A stretch of DNA of 64,000 bases. Origin: Duganella sacchari. Its GTDB lineage: Bacteria; Pseudomonadota; Gammaproteobacteria; Burkholderiales; Burkholderiaceae_D. Positions 9,863-18,605 of the stretch are shown here, piece by piece. Below the pieces are notes generated by a model. It saw nothing but the letters and a program-made list of their open reading frames with translations. It searched no databases and was not told the origin of the DNA. The first letter of the stretch is position 1, and each line of letters starts with the position of its first letter. The stretch covers positions 62,001 to 126,000 of the forward strand of contig NZ_FRCX01000005.1 in NCBI RefSeq assembly GCF_900143065.1, written 5' to 3'. Position numbers and translations under genes: made by a program.

Positions 9863-10103
9863 TCCCATCTCCACAATGCTAGTAAAAGCGGCTGACGATG
9901 TACAAACTAAAAACAGGCGGACTGGAGTTTTTTAAAAATGCGGCTAGGCTCGCGTCACCACCCTCGTTGCGCCGCAACGGTGATAGCTACAAAGGTTTCC
10001 AATACTCAATTGATAATAAATGTAAATTCTTTATGGAACAAGCATTTTTACGTATTGCCGCGTGCGTTTTTCGCCACTGCACAAATGTGACATTTTGGTG
10101 ACG
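9863..10103. other. AT-rich intergenic region upstream of tssB
   Basis: A 241-bp gap between the tssB start and the stop of the large coiled-coil gene, both read leftwards. It is visibly more AT-rich than its surroundings and is the likely site of the tss operon promoter. On the minus strand a TTTACA and a TTGAGT are seen but no convincing -10 element at proper spacing. No clear sigma-54 (GG-N10-GC) site was found. No gene is supported. Confidence 0.4.
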
Positions 10104-13100
10104 TCAGGTTGTGGGTGGCGGTTCTATCGGTGGTGGCAGCTTGGCGGCGGCGAGTTTCTGCGCCAGCGACTGACTTGCCTCGCTCGCGGCTTTTACGGTG
10201 GAAGCTGGGTCGGGCGGTTTGATGCCTGGTTTGTCGATGGCATCCTTGAGTTGGTCCAGTGATGGACGTTTGAGATTGGTGGGTGGTTTGCCTGCAAGTG
10301 CGTCTTTAAGGACGTCTGCCGCTGCCGGTGCTGCTGGCTTGGCAGGTACGGCCGCAGCGGCGGCATCCGCGAGGTTGCCGGGGACCGCGGGGATGGCGGC
10401 GTTGAGGTCCGCAGGCGCTGTTGCGGCAGTTGCCGCCTTGGTTTGCTCGACGACGCCGGCAGGCGCGTCAGGGATATCAGGCATCGCAGTGCGAACGTCT
10501 TTCTTGCCGTCGATGGGCGGGATGGATTTGTCTTTGCCATCCTTGCCATCCTTGTCGCTGGCAGCGAGGCTGCCGGCTGCGCTCTTGTCGCCGCCCACCG
10601 CGCCGCCTGGAGGGCTTGCGCCACCGTCGGCGGCGTTGACGTTGGCCTTGTCGCCAGCAACCTTCGTGGCATCGACATCGGGAGGCTGCGCGCCGTCGCC
10701 AGCGCCCTTGGCAGTCGTGGCGTCGCCGGTGCTCCCGGTGGCGGCGGCACTATCGGCTGCTTTGGCGTCGCTGCCTTCGGCGCCGGTGCTGGCTGACGCT
10801 CCGGATGCTTCCTTGCTCGCTTCCGCCGTCGAGCTGTCGCCAGCAGCCGCGCCGCCTTGTGCAGCGGCTCCGTCCTCTGCACTCGCGCCGCTGTTGCCGT
10901 CTTCGCTGGCCGCAGCGTCAGCCTTGCTGCCTGCAGTTTCGCCGTCTGTGGCCGCACCTTGTGCTGCCTGGCCTGCGCCCGCTCCCGAAGCAGCAGCAGC
11001 AGCAGCGCCTGCGGCAGCCTCAGTGCTGGGTGCCGCAGCACCGCCGTGTTTCTCCACTTCCCCGGCCACAATCGTTTCTGCCTTGATCGCATCCGCGCGC
11101 GCTGCATTCACCTGCGCTTCCACCGACTCCGCTTGCGCCTTCGCCTGATTGATGCCCGCCTGCGCTTGATCCTTCATCGCCGTCGTCTGCGACTCCGCAC
11201 TGGCCGCCGCCGAGCCAACATCCTTCTCACTGGCGACCACCTGCGCCGCAAGCGACTGTTCCGACTCCTTGGCCGCTTGCGCCGCCTGCTGCGCCTTGTC
11301 CGCCTCTGCTTTCACGTCCGCCGTCAACGCATCAGCATCAGGCGCATGCGGCGCCATCGCATCCGCCGACTGCGCGCGCGACTCCTCCAGCGACGACGAC
11401 ATCTGCGCCATCGCCCCATCCGACTCCGCCGCCACGCTATCGGCATCCTGCTTCATGCTATCGAACGAAGCCTGCACCTGCTCCGATACCGAACTATCCG
11501 ACGACATCGAATCGCTGGCCTGCTGCGCTCCCGCCCTGGTTTCATCCGCCGCCGACTGCACACCGGCCGCGCCCTGCAATGCCTCCCCGGCCGCAGCCTT
11601 GGCCTGTGCCACCAGATCGCCCGCAGCCGCCTGTGCCTGCGCCTTCCACTGATTCACCTTGTCCGCGACATCACCCGCCTGCCGCACCTGCGACGCCGCC
11701 TGCTGATACGTTCCCGCAACATCATCATAAAACTGCGCAAACGGCGCGACCTGTTCGCCGACCTCGCGTATCGGCAAATCCTCAATCGCCTTCGACGCCT
11801 GGTCCACATACGACAGCGCCTGATCCGCGCCCTGCCGCACCTGCTGCCGCGCCGTGCCGCTGACCGAATCCACCTGCGCACTGGCTTGCGACAGCATATC
11901 GGTCAGCTTCTGCACCGGCTGGCGCGCCTGCTGCTGCACGGTCGCCAGCGTGGCGCTCAACTTGTCCAGGCCCTCCTGCGCCATCGCCGCGGCCTGCCCT
12001 ACTTTCTGCTTGCCCTGCGCCAGCAGATCCTTCAGCGGCGCACCGGCAGCCTTGATCTGTTCCTCCAGCGGCTTGAAGGTCTGATCCAGCAAATCCGACA
12101 ACTGCTGCTTCAAACGCTGCACCAGCGCCTCGCACTGCAGCTTCTCCAGGCACTGCTGCACGGTCGAACGCACCTGATCCAGAATCTGTTGCACCGCTGC
12201 GGTGGCCTTATCAAACTGCTCCTGCACCACCGGCGGAATCTTTTCCGCCGCATCGCTCACCTGCTTGAGCGCGGCCTGCATCTTCTCCAGCAAACCAATC
12301 AGCGTATCAATCGCCACCTGCACCTGCGCCACCGCCTGCTCCAGCAAGGGATTGAGCCCATCGACCACACCGATCGCCTGATCCATCAGGGCACTCGCCT
12401 TGTCCGCCGCCGTCTTCACCGCTGTGCGCGCACTGGCGATGGCAGTCTTCACACCGGGGATCATGCCCTTGATGCCGACGAATAGCCCACGCGCCACCAT
12501 CAACGGCGGCGCCTTCATTTGATAACGCGTGCAAATCTCAATCGCGTTCGTGCACAGCACATCCGCCTGATCCAGTTCGCTGGATGCCGTATCGAGCAAG
12601 CCGTTGGCCTCCGCCACGAATGGCGGAATGCTGTCCTTCACTTGCGTGAGCATGGCAATCGCATCGGCAATCGCCGTACGCACGGGGATGAAGTTGTCCG
12701 GCAGTTGCCTGAGCGTGGCTTTGGCATTTTCCGCCTCTTCATCCAGCTCGCGCATCAGTTGCAGCACCTTGTCGATCTCGCCGCGTATGGTGTCCAGCAC
12801 CGCCTGCAACGCCGCCTCGATATTGTGCACGCGCGTTTCCAGTGCGTCGATGGGCTTTATCACACGGTGTATCAGCGTATCCACCGTGGCCGCCGCATCG
12901 GAGATCTGGTCGATGACTTTATCAACCTGCGCGCGTGCTTCGGCCAATGGCTTGAACAGGATGTCACTCACGCGATCGAGCTGCGCGCTGGCGTCATCAA
13001 ACAGCGCCTCGCAATTGCGCGCCTCATCGCCGATGGCGCGATTGATGTGGTCGACCAGGTTCATCGACGCCTGCAACGGATCCAGCAGCGCATTGGCTTT

Positions 13101-13847
13101 ATCGTTGAGCAGATCGGAAACGCCGCCGATGGTTTTGGTCGCCAGCTCGGTCGCATCCTGCATCGCCGAGTCCAGATCGGTGACGTTGCCATCCAGCGTA
13201 TCGCGCAGGGACTTGATCTGCGCCAGCGTATCCGATTGCAGATGTTCGGCACGCGAGATCACATCCTGCACCGCTGCGTTGCCGGCGCCCGCGCCGCCCT
13301 CCAGCCTGGCCAGCGTTTTCAGTTGCTGCGACAGCGGCAGCAGATCGCGTCCATACTGCTCGACCATCGCCCCGCTGCGTTTGGCCAGATCCGCCAGCGC
13401 CTGGCCGCGCGAGGGCATGCTGTTAAAGAAGGCCATTTGCGCGCTGAAGTCCGGCACCAGCGCCTGCAGTTCGGGCAGCGTGGTGCTCAGCGACGCCACC
13501 GCCTGGTTGGCACTGTCCACCACGGCCTGTACGCCCGCCGTCTGGTCCAGCAAACGCTGCGGAATCGCGGCGGCATCGCTGGCCAGCTTGCGCAGGTCCG
13601 CGACCGCCTGTTCCAGCACGCCGGTGCAGCAATCGAGTATGGCCTGGGGATTCAGCAGATCGGGAATGGCCTTCATCTGCTCCACCACCTTCTGCATGTC
13701 TGCCTTGGAGGAATCGACGGTGGTGGTGACGTCGTCGGCAAAGCCCTTGCCCTGCTCCACCACGGTATCCGCCGCCTTTTGCACCGCAGCGGCGATATTC
13801 GGCGGGCATTGAGGCAATACCTCGACGGCGTGGTCGATGACTTTCAC
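10104..13847 (-). CDS. Giant alanine-rich coiled-coil protein of unknown function
   Basis: 1247 aa from a GTG start at 13847 that overlaps the stop of the upstream 211-aa gene by one base (TAGTG), so the two are coupled. Residues 1 to about 930 look almost entirely helical and amphipathic, with long stretches of Ala/Gln/Asp/Leu heptads punctuated by prolines (for example LPDNFIPVRTAIADA) and a few cysteines. No transmembrane segment or signal peptide is seen. From about residue 930 composition shifts abruptly to Ala/Gly/Ser/Asp low complexity, then Pro/Lys-rich to the end (PPPIEPPPTT). I do not recognise a family. The overall look recalls apolipoprotein-, LEA- or tape-measure-like helical rods, but only in composition. 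Its position immediately upstream of the tss operon suggests, without proving, a T6SS link. Confidence 0.75.
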   Translation of the reverse strand: MKVIDHAVEVLPQCPPNIAAAVQKAADTVVEQGKGFADDVTTTVDSSKADMQKVVEQMKAIPDLLNPQAILDCCTGVLEQAVADLRKLASDAAAIPQRLLDQTAGVQAVVDSANQAVASLSTTLPELQALVPDFSAQMAFFNSMPSRGQALADLAKRSGAMVEQYGRDLLPLSQQLKTLARLEGGAGAGNAAVQDVISRAEHLQSDTLAQIKSLRDTLDGNVTDLDSAMQDATELATKTIGGVSDLLNDKANALLDPLQASMNLVDHINRAIGDEARNCEALFDDASAQLDRVSDILFKPLAEARAQVDKVIDQISDAAATVDTLIHRVIKPIDALETRVHNIEAALQAVLDTIRGEIDKVLQLMRELDEEAENAKATLRQLPDNFIPVRTAIADAIAMLTQVKDSIPPFVAEANGLLDTASSELDQADVLCTNAIEICTRYQMKAPPLMVARGLFVGIKGMIPGVKTAIASARTAVKTAADKASALMDQAIGVVDGLNPLLEQAVAQVQVAIDTLIGLLEKMQAALKQVSDAAEKIPPVVQEQFDKATAAVQQILDQVRSTVQQCLEKLQCEALVQRLKQQLSDLLDQTFKPLEEQIKAAGAPLKDLLAQGKQKVGQAAAMAQEGLDKLSATLATVQQQARQPVQKLTDMLSQASAQVDSVSGTARQQVRQGADQALSYVDQASKAIEDLPIREVGEQVAPFAQFYDDVAGTYQQAASQVRQAGDVADKVNQWKAQAQAAAGDLVAQAKAAAGEALQGAAGVQSAADETRAGAQQASDSMSSDSSVSEQVQASFDSMKQDADSVAAESDGAMAQMSSSLEESRAQSADAMAPHAPDADALTADVKAEADKAQQAAQAAKESEQSLAAQVVASEKDVGSAAASAESQTTAMKDQAQAGINQAKAQAESVEAQVNAARADAIKAETIVAGEVEKHGGAAAPSTEAAAGAAAAAASGAGAGQAAQGAATDGETAGSKADAAASEDGNSGASAEDGAAAQGGAAAGDSSTAEASKEASGASASTGAEGSDAKAADSAAATGSTGDATTAKGAGDGAQPPDVDATKVAGDKANVNAADGGASPPGGAVGGDKSAAGSLAASDKDGKDGKDKSIPPIDGKKDVRTAMPDIPDAPAGVVEQTKAATAATAPADLNAAIPAVPGNLADAAAAAVPAKPAAPAAADVLKDALAGKPPTNLKRPSLDQLKDAIDKPGIKPPDPASTVKAASEASQSLAQKLAAAKLPPPIEPPPTT

Positions 13848-14482
13848 TACAGTGTATCCAGTGTGGACGTGGTGCGCGACGTGGCGTCACTCAGCGCCGC
13901 CTTGATCGCCGCCACCTTGGACGGCGCCGGGTCCAGCGACAGCGATGCCGAACCCACCGTGGCGATGGTGGCCTTCACTTCGGCCAGCGCCTGGTTCAGC
14001 TCAGGCAGCACTTCGGCGCCTTCGATCTGTACCTCCTCCAGCAACGGCAGCAGGTTGGGCACCACCGGGATCTGCGGCAGCGCGCTTAGCGCAGGCAGTG
14101 CCGACAAGGCTGCGGCGGCAGCGCCTGACGATGGCGCCACCAGACGCCCGGGGCGTGCCTGGCGATTCAGTTCTTCGTACACCAGCACCGCACCGCTTTG
14201 CAGACGCCCCGCCAGCGCGTGCAGCCAGCCATCCGCGCCCGCGTTCGCCGTCGCCAGCGAAGGGCCGGAGCGTTGCAATATCCATTGAAGTTCAGCGCGG
14301 GCGGCAGGTTCGCCCATCCAGTAGCGCAGGTAGGTATAGGCGTCGGCCGCCGAGGCAAAGCGGCGCCGGGAGCCGGCCATGCCGCCACCGCCATACGCCA
14401 ATACCTGCCCCATCTGTCCACCAGATTCGTAGAAAGTAACGCGGCTGGAGTGGCGCCATAAGCTGGCCAGTGGATGCAGCAT
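13847..14482 (-). CDS. Unknown 211-aa protein coupled to the coiled-coil gene
   Basis: The start is placed at the ATG at 14482 (MLHPLASLWRHSSRVTFYES) with AGGA about 9 nt upstream; an upstream frame extension exists but looks non-coding. The N-terminal half has a Gly-rich turn (QVLAYGGGGMAGSRRRF) and a tyrosine/tryptophan-containing stretch (AYTYLRYWMGEPAARAEL). The second half has an Ala/Leu/Pro repeat-like segment (ALSALPALSALPQIPVVP) followed by an acidic helix. No signal peptide or membrane helix is seen. Its stop overlaps the GTG of the 1247-aa gene by 1 nt. The Leu-Pro spacing resembles the repeat region of the 527-aa protein across the island (16992-18575), which hints at a common function. 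No family recognised. Confidence 0.7.
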   Translation of the reverse strand: MLHPLASLWRHSSRVTFYESGGQMGQVLAYGGGGMAGSRRRFASAADAYTYLRYWMGEPAARAELQWILQRSGPSLATANAGADGWLHALAGRLQSGAVLVYEELNRQARPGRLVAPSSGAAAAALSALPALSALPQIPVVPNLLPLLEEVQIEGAEVLPELNQALAEVKATIATVGSASLSLDPAPSKVAAIKAALSDATSRTTSTLDTL

Positions 14483-14647
14483 GGGAGTTCCTGCTTGAAC
14501 CTTGGTCCGGCGACAATAACATGAGCAGCTTGACAACGCAAACTGCGGTTAAGCCACAATCCCGGCCACTGCCGGCCTCGCTTTCGTTGCACCAAGGCAG
14601 TGGCTCAGGTAGCATGGAAAGTGAACACCAGCCTATAGAAAACGCCC

Positions 14648-16252
14648 ATGAACCGCGCCTTTTTGAAACTACTGGGGTTGATCGGTTTGCTTTTTCTGTC
14701 GCTGGCAGCACAGGGCGCGGACAGCCCGACGCTCGACAATATTCGCAAGAAACATGTCATCCGCGTGGGCGTGAAAACCGACTTCGGCCCATTCAACTCC
14801 CTGAATGCCAAGGGCGAGGTGATCGGCTTTGAAAGCGACATCGCGGCCCTGATTGCCGAGCGCCTGGGCGTGGGCCTGAAGAAGGTCAGCATCACCACGG
14901 AAAACCGCTTTCAGAAACTGGAGCTGGGCGATGTCGATATCCTGATCGCCACCGTCGGCGACACGCCGTCCCGCCGCATGATTGCCACCGCAGTGGAGCC
15001 CGGCTATTCCGAAACCAGCGTCAACCTGCTGTTCGCGCCGGGCAAGGCGGTGGACAGCTGGGCCAACATCCGCCAGCAAACCATCTGCGCGGTGCAAGGC
15101 AGCTACTTCAACAAGCCGATGGCCGAGCGCTATCTGCTGGAACTGCAAACCTACAAGACCGTGCGCGACGCCCATCTGGCGCTGCGCGATGGCCAGTGCG
15201 CCGGCTTCCTGTATGCAACGGCGGCCCTGGCCAACACCGTCCAGCTGCCCGAGTGGCAGGGCTACCGCATGACGCTGCCCAATGCACTCGTCACGCCGAT
15301 GGCCATTTTCATTCCGCGCAACGAGCAAGGCGGCGCGCTGGATGTCGCGCTGGGCGATATCCTGGCCGACCTGCACCGTACCGGCTGGCTGCTGGCAGCC
15401 AGCCAGCGCTGGGGCATCACCTCCACCGGCTGGCTGCATACGCAGCAGACACTGTTCCTGGAGCGCGACGAGCAAGGCCAATACCTGTGCACGCGCAACG
15501 CTGCTGGCCGCTGGCCGGCGGCGTGCCGCAATACCGAGTATGTCTCCAGCACGGAGGTCAGCGGTTTGCAGGCGGTCGGCCTGTGGCTCAAGGAACAGCT
15601 GGATGTGGATCTCAACTTCATCTACGATCCCTACGACCGCAAGCAGTTCATCACGGGGATCGCCTACACCATGCTGCTGATCGCCTGCAGCATCGCCATC
15701 AGCCTGGTGCTGGGCGTGGCCGTGTCGGTCGCCGTGGATCACCGTAGCGGCTGGGGCGCCAAGGTCATTCACGCCATCATGGCGTACGGCCGCCTGACGC
15801 CGCCGCTGCTGATGATGTATCTGATCTTCTTTGGCCTCGGCGGCTGGACCATGCGCGAGTACGGCATCAAGCTGCCGGCGTTTGCGGTGGCCTCGTTCTG
15901 CTCCGGCTACTACACGGCGGGGCTGGTGATGCGCGCGCTGCTGGAAGCGTCCACGCACATCCGCAGCTATGACGCCGGCTTCGTGCTGCGTCTGCACAAC
16001 CTGTCGCGCACCGCCACCTATGCCAACTGGCCGATCAAGCAGGCGCTCATCAACCTGACCAAGCAGACCATGATCGCTTCAGCCATCGCCATACCTGAAC
16101 TGCTCAGCGCGGCCAGCCTGCTGATCGCCGAGAAGGGCAACATCTTCCTGACCATGACCATGCTGGTGCTGACCTTCTACCTCATCACCAGCCTGTGGAC
16201 ACGCCTGTTCAACTACGCTGAAAAAGCGCTGCTGCCGGCGGGGCAACCATGA
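14648..16252 (+). CDS. Amino-acid ABC transporter fusion: periplasmic binding domain plus permease
   Basis: 534 aa in one chain. It starts with a signal sequence/anchor (FLKLLGLIGLLFLSLAAQGA). Residues of about 28-250 form a family-3 solute-binding domain (VIRVGVKTDFGPFNSLNAKG, GFESDIAALIAERLGV, a DVDILIATVGDTPSR segment). A linker with a Cys pair (YLCTRNAAGRWPAACRN) follows. From about residue 330 there is a HisM/GlnP-like permease (ITGIAYTMLLIACSIAIS, a PPLLMMYLIFFGLGG helix, and the cytoplasmic-loop region before LINLTKQTMIASAIAIPELL). Family knowledge: polar amino-acid import. The stop overlaps the following permease by 4 nt (ATGA). No ATPase is encoded nearby, so it must borrow one or be used differently. 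It is divergent from the 211-aa and coiled-coil genes across 165 bp. Confidence 0.88.
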   Translation: MNRAFLKLLGLIGLLFLSLAAQGADSPTLDNIRKKHVIRVGVKTDFGPFNSLNAKGEVIGFESDIAALIAERLGVGLKKVSITTENRFQKLELGDVDILIATVGDTPSRRMIATAVEPGYSETSVNLLFAPGKAVDSWANIRQQTICAVQGSYFNKPMAERYLLELQTYKTVRDAHLALRDGQCAGFLYATAALANTVQLPEWQGYRMTLPNALVTPMAIFIPRNEQGGALDVALGDILADLHRTGWLLAASQRWGITSTGWLHTQQTLFLERDEQGQYLCTRNAAGRWPAACRNTEYVSSTEVSGLQAVGLWLKEQLDVDLNFIYDPYDRKQFITGIAYTMLLIACSIAISLVLGVAVSVAVDHRSGWGAKVIHAIMAYGRLTPPLLMMYLIFFGLGGWTMREYGIKLPAFAVASFCSGYYTAGLVMRALLEASTHIRSYDAGFVLRLHNLSRTATYANWPIKQALINLTKQTMIASAIAIPELLSAASLLIAEKGNIFLTMTMLVLTFYLITSLWTRLFNYAEKALLPAGQP

Positions 16253-16908
16253 ATAGCGAAACGCCGAGCTTCCTCATCACGTGGACGCCGTTCCTGCTGC
16301 AGGGCTTCATGTGGAATATTTTCATCGCCATCTGCGCCGTAACGCTGGGCTCGCTGCTGGGCGCCGGACTGGCCTGGCTGCGCGTGCGCAAGAGCGGCGC
16401 CATCGCCACGGCCGCGGAACAGCTCTCGACCTTCTTCCGTGGCGTGCCCACCCTGGCGCTGATTTTTTACGCGGTGTTCGTGCTGCCGACCGAGTTCTCG
16501 CTCGGCAGCACGGTGATCCACATCCCGCAATGGAGCAAGGCGGTGATCGGGCTGGCCGCCGCGCCACTCTCGTTCACGTCGGAAAGCCTGGTAGTGGCCT
16601 ACCGCGCCTGGCAGCGCGGCGACATCGGCGCGGCGCTGCTGTTCATCCCCACCTGGATCAATGTGTTCCTGATTTCCTTTGTCGCTTCCAGCGCCTCGTC
16701 ACTGGTGGGCGTGAGCGAACTGGTCAGCCGTTGCAACACGGTGATCGCTGCCACCGGCACCAGCGTCATGGTGCCGGTCTACCTGTATTGCAGCCTGTAT
16801 TTCGTGCTGACCTCGCTGCTGTTCACCTTCCTGATCCGGCGTTTCAAGGACTCCGCCTTCATGGCCGGGGTGCATGCGCGGCTCACGCAACAAACTTGCC
16901 GAAATTAA
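16249..16908 (+). CDS. Amino-acid ABC transporter permease (partner of the fusion)
   Basis: 219-aa inner-membrane permease of the HisMQ/GlnP type, with about five hydrophobic segments starting at ITWTPFLLQGFMWNIFIAI. The family feature RGVPTLALIFYAVF (TFFRGVPTL) follows the first two helices. It overlaps the preceding fusion gene by 4 nt, so the pair should form a heterodimeric channel. The expected cytoplasmic ATPase gene does not follow; instead a gap of 83 bp leads to the 527-aa repeat protein. The conserved glycine of the EAA loop is hard to place confidently, so coupling to a canonical ATPase is unproven. Confidence 0.85.
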   Translation: MNSETPSFLITWTPFLLQGFMWNIFIAICAVTLGSLLGAGLAWLRVRKSGAIATAAEQLSTFFRGVPTLALIFYAVFVLPTEFSLGSTVIHIPQWSKAVIGLAAAPLSFTSESLVVAYRAWQRGDIGAALLFIPTWINVFLISFVASSASSLVGVSELVSRCNTVIAATGTSVMVPVYLYCSLYFVLTSLLFTFLIRRFKDSAFMAGVHARLTQQTCRN

Positions 16909-16991
16909 GCATTTGTGATGACTGAGACATAGTCTTCTGTTATAAAAACGTACTCACTCTGCTTTTTTTCGCACACGTTCGGGAGACTGGC

Positions 16992-18575
16992 ATGCCGCTG
17001 ACCTTTCAGGAAGAAACGAAGTTACGGGAAGCCTTTAGCGCCATCGAACGTGAACGCAGAGAGTCGTTGCGGGCCATGTTCAATGACACCCATCTGCGGC
17101 CCAAGAGCCGGGTAGAGGATGCCAAAACGCTGGCCAAGTCGGCCAAGGACGCCAAGAAAAGCCTGGCTGCGATTCCCGGCGTCGGCGTGCCCGATCTGAG
17201 CCTGCCGGACATGAATCTGCCGTCGCTGAACCTGAACCTGTTCAAGGGGCTGGACTTGCGGCAGCTGGTGGATTTCACCATGCCGCGCATCCCGATTCCC
17301 AACTTTGACATCTACCTGATCCCCGATATCAAGCTGGGCCACCTGCCCGGCTTCAACCTGCCCAAGATCAGGCTGAACCTGAAAGGCATCCTCAAGTTCA
17401 AGGACCTGCTGCCGGAGATATCGCTACGCGCGCTGGTGTATAAAATCCTGGCGCGCTTCCCGGATGTGAACATCCCCGCCATCCTGTACGACCTGAGCCG
17501 CATCTTCGACATCGACTTCAACCTGCTGTTTCCGAATATCCGCGACCTGTTCCCGGACTTCTTCAACATCGACCTGACCATCCGCCTGCCGCACCTGGCG
17601 CTGCCAGACATCAACCTGCCCGAGGTCCACCTGCCCAATGTGGACTTGCCCGAAATCGACCTCGGCAGCATCGACTTCAGCGCCATTCACATCCCCGGCA
17701 TCGACTTCCCCCGGATGCTGGAAATTCCCGGCTTCGATAAAGTGCTGCGGCTGCTGTTTGAACTGTTCGACTGCGTTGACCTCAACGTCATCATCACCGA
17801 GCTGGGCATTGAGTTCATGTCGGAGTTCATCAGCTCGGCATTGCCGCTGGTGCAGCAGGTCAAGGCCGGCGCCAAGGCGGCCAGCAACTGGGGCACGGCC
17901 GCCATGGACTGGCACAAATCGCGCAAGACCACGGTGCAGCGCGGCTTCCTGCTGCCCGGCGATGCGCGCGACGCCTGCGATGCCGTGGCCGACTTGCTGC
18001 GCACCAGCCGCAACGAACACGCCGCGCTGGCGACCATCCAGACCACGCAGCTGGCGGTATCCACCGCCGGCCTGTTTGCCGACCTGGGCGGTGCATCCGG
18101 CCCGGCCGTCGCGGCGGCCAGCGCGATCGCCACCACCTGCCAGAAGATCATGATTATGGGAGCGCGTTACAAGGAGGTGAAGAAGGTCAACCTGATCCTG
18201 TCCAACCACGCGATGGAGGCGCTGACCTCGAACATCTTCAAGGTGTCGCCGCTGCTGGGCGCCTACTACCTGGCCAACAACACCACCAGCAATGTGCTGA
18301 ACATCCTGTGCGACAACATCATCGAGGACGGCTGGATGGCCGAGTGGGAAAAGAACAAGCGCCAGCACCTGGACCCGCTGCTCACCGAATGCACGCGCTT
18401 CATTGCGGAATCGCGCTATGTGCTCGATCCGGTACGGCAGAACAAGGGGATGTTTGTCGAAAAAAGCAAACTCGACCAGCTCAAGGAAAGCGTGACGCTG
18501 TACTTCAAAAAGAAAGCCGGCATGGCGCCGGCCAGTGCCCGCGTGGCAACCCACAAATACGCGGGCTCCAAATAA
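16992..18575 (+). CDS. Unknown 527-aa protein with five-residue Leu/Ile-Pro repeat
   Basis: Start ATG at 16992 with an excellent ribosome site (GGGAG, 6 nt spacing). Residues 1-60 are a charged helix. Residues of about 62-248 are rich in alternating hydrophobic/Pro/Asp/Asn residues. At 199-248 this becomes a regular five-residue repeat, with units such as NLPEV, HLPNV, DLPEI, DLGSI, DFSAI, HIPGI. This resembles the periodicity of pentapeptide-repeat beta-helices, but with Ile/Val where those have a small residue. Residues 250-527 are mostly helical and include a Gly/Ala-rich hydrophobic stretch (about 355-392) that could insert into a membrane. No signal peptide. It stands at the end of a transporter pair and opposite the coiled-coil genes. 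No family recognised; a T6SS-linked cargo or a structural filament protein are guesses. Confidence 0.75.
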   Translation: MPLTFQEETKLREAFSAIERERRESLRAMFNDTHLRPKSRVEDAKTLAKSAKDAKKSLAAIPGVGVPDLSLPDMNLPSLNLNLFKGLDLRQLVDFTMPRIPIPNFDIYLIPDIKLGHLPGFNLPKIRLNLKGILKFKDLLPEISLRALVYKILARFPDVNIPAILYDLSRIFDIDFNLLFPNIRDLFPDFFNIDLTIRLPHLALPDINLPEVHLPNVDLPEIDLGSIDFSAIHIPGIDFPRMLEIPGFDKVLRLLFELFDCVDLNVIITELGIEFMSEFISSALPLVQQVKAGAKAASNWGTAAMDWHKSRKTTVQRGFLLPGDARDACDAVADLLRTSRNEHAALATIQTTQLAVSTAGLFADLGGASGPAVAAASAIATTCQKIMIMGARYKEVKKVNLILSNHAMEALTSNIFKVSPLLGAYYLANNTTSNVLNILCDNIIEDGWMAEWEKNKRQHLDPLLTECTRFIAESRYVLDPVRQNKGMFVEKSKLDQLKESVTLYFKKKAGMAPASARVATHKYAGSK

Positions 18576-18577
18576 AA

Positions 18578-18597
18578 ACCGCCGCATGGGCGGCGGT
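18578..18597 (-). terminator. Intrinsic terminator of the Tyr/Pro-rich lipoprotein gene
   Basis: An 8-bp GC stem (ACCGCCGC / GCGGCGGT) with a 4-nt loop. On the minus strand it is followed by a TTTTTATTT tract, so it terminates the leftward gene at 18606. On the plus strand the tail is poor, although it may slow transcription leaving the 527-aa gene. Confidence 0.75.
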
Positions 18598-18605
18598 GTT
18601 GCTGC

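Noticed and set aside
10857-12485. A 542-codon Arg/Leu/His-rich plus-strand frame
   Set aside because: Antisense to the Ala/Gln-rich coiled-coil gene, whose codons generate this composition.
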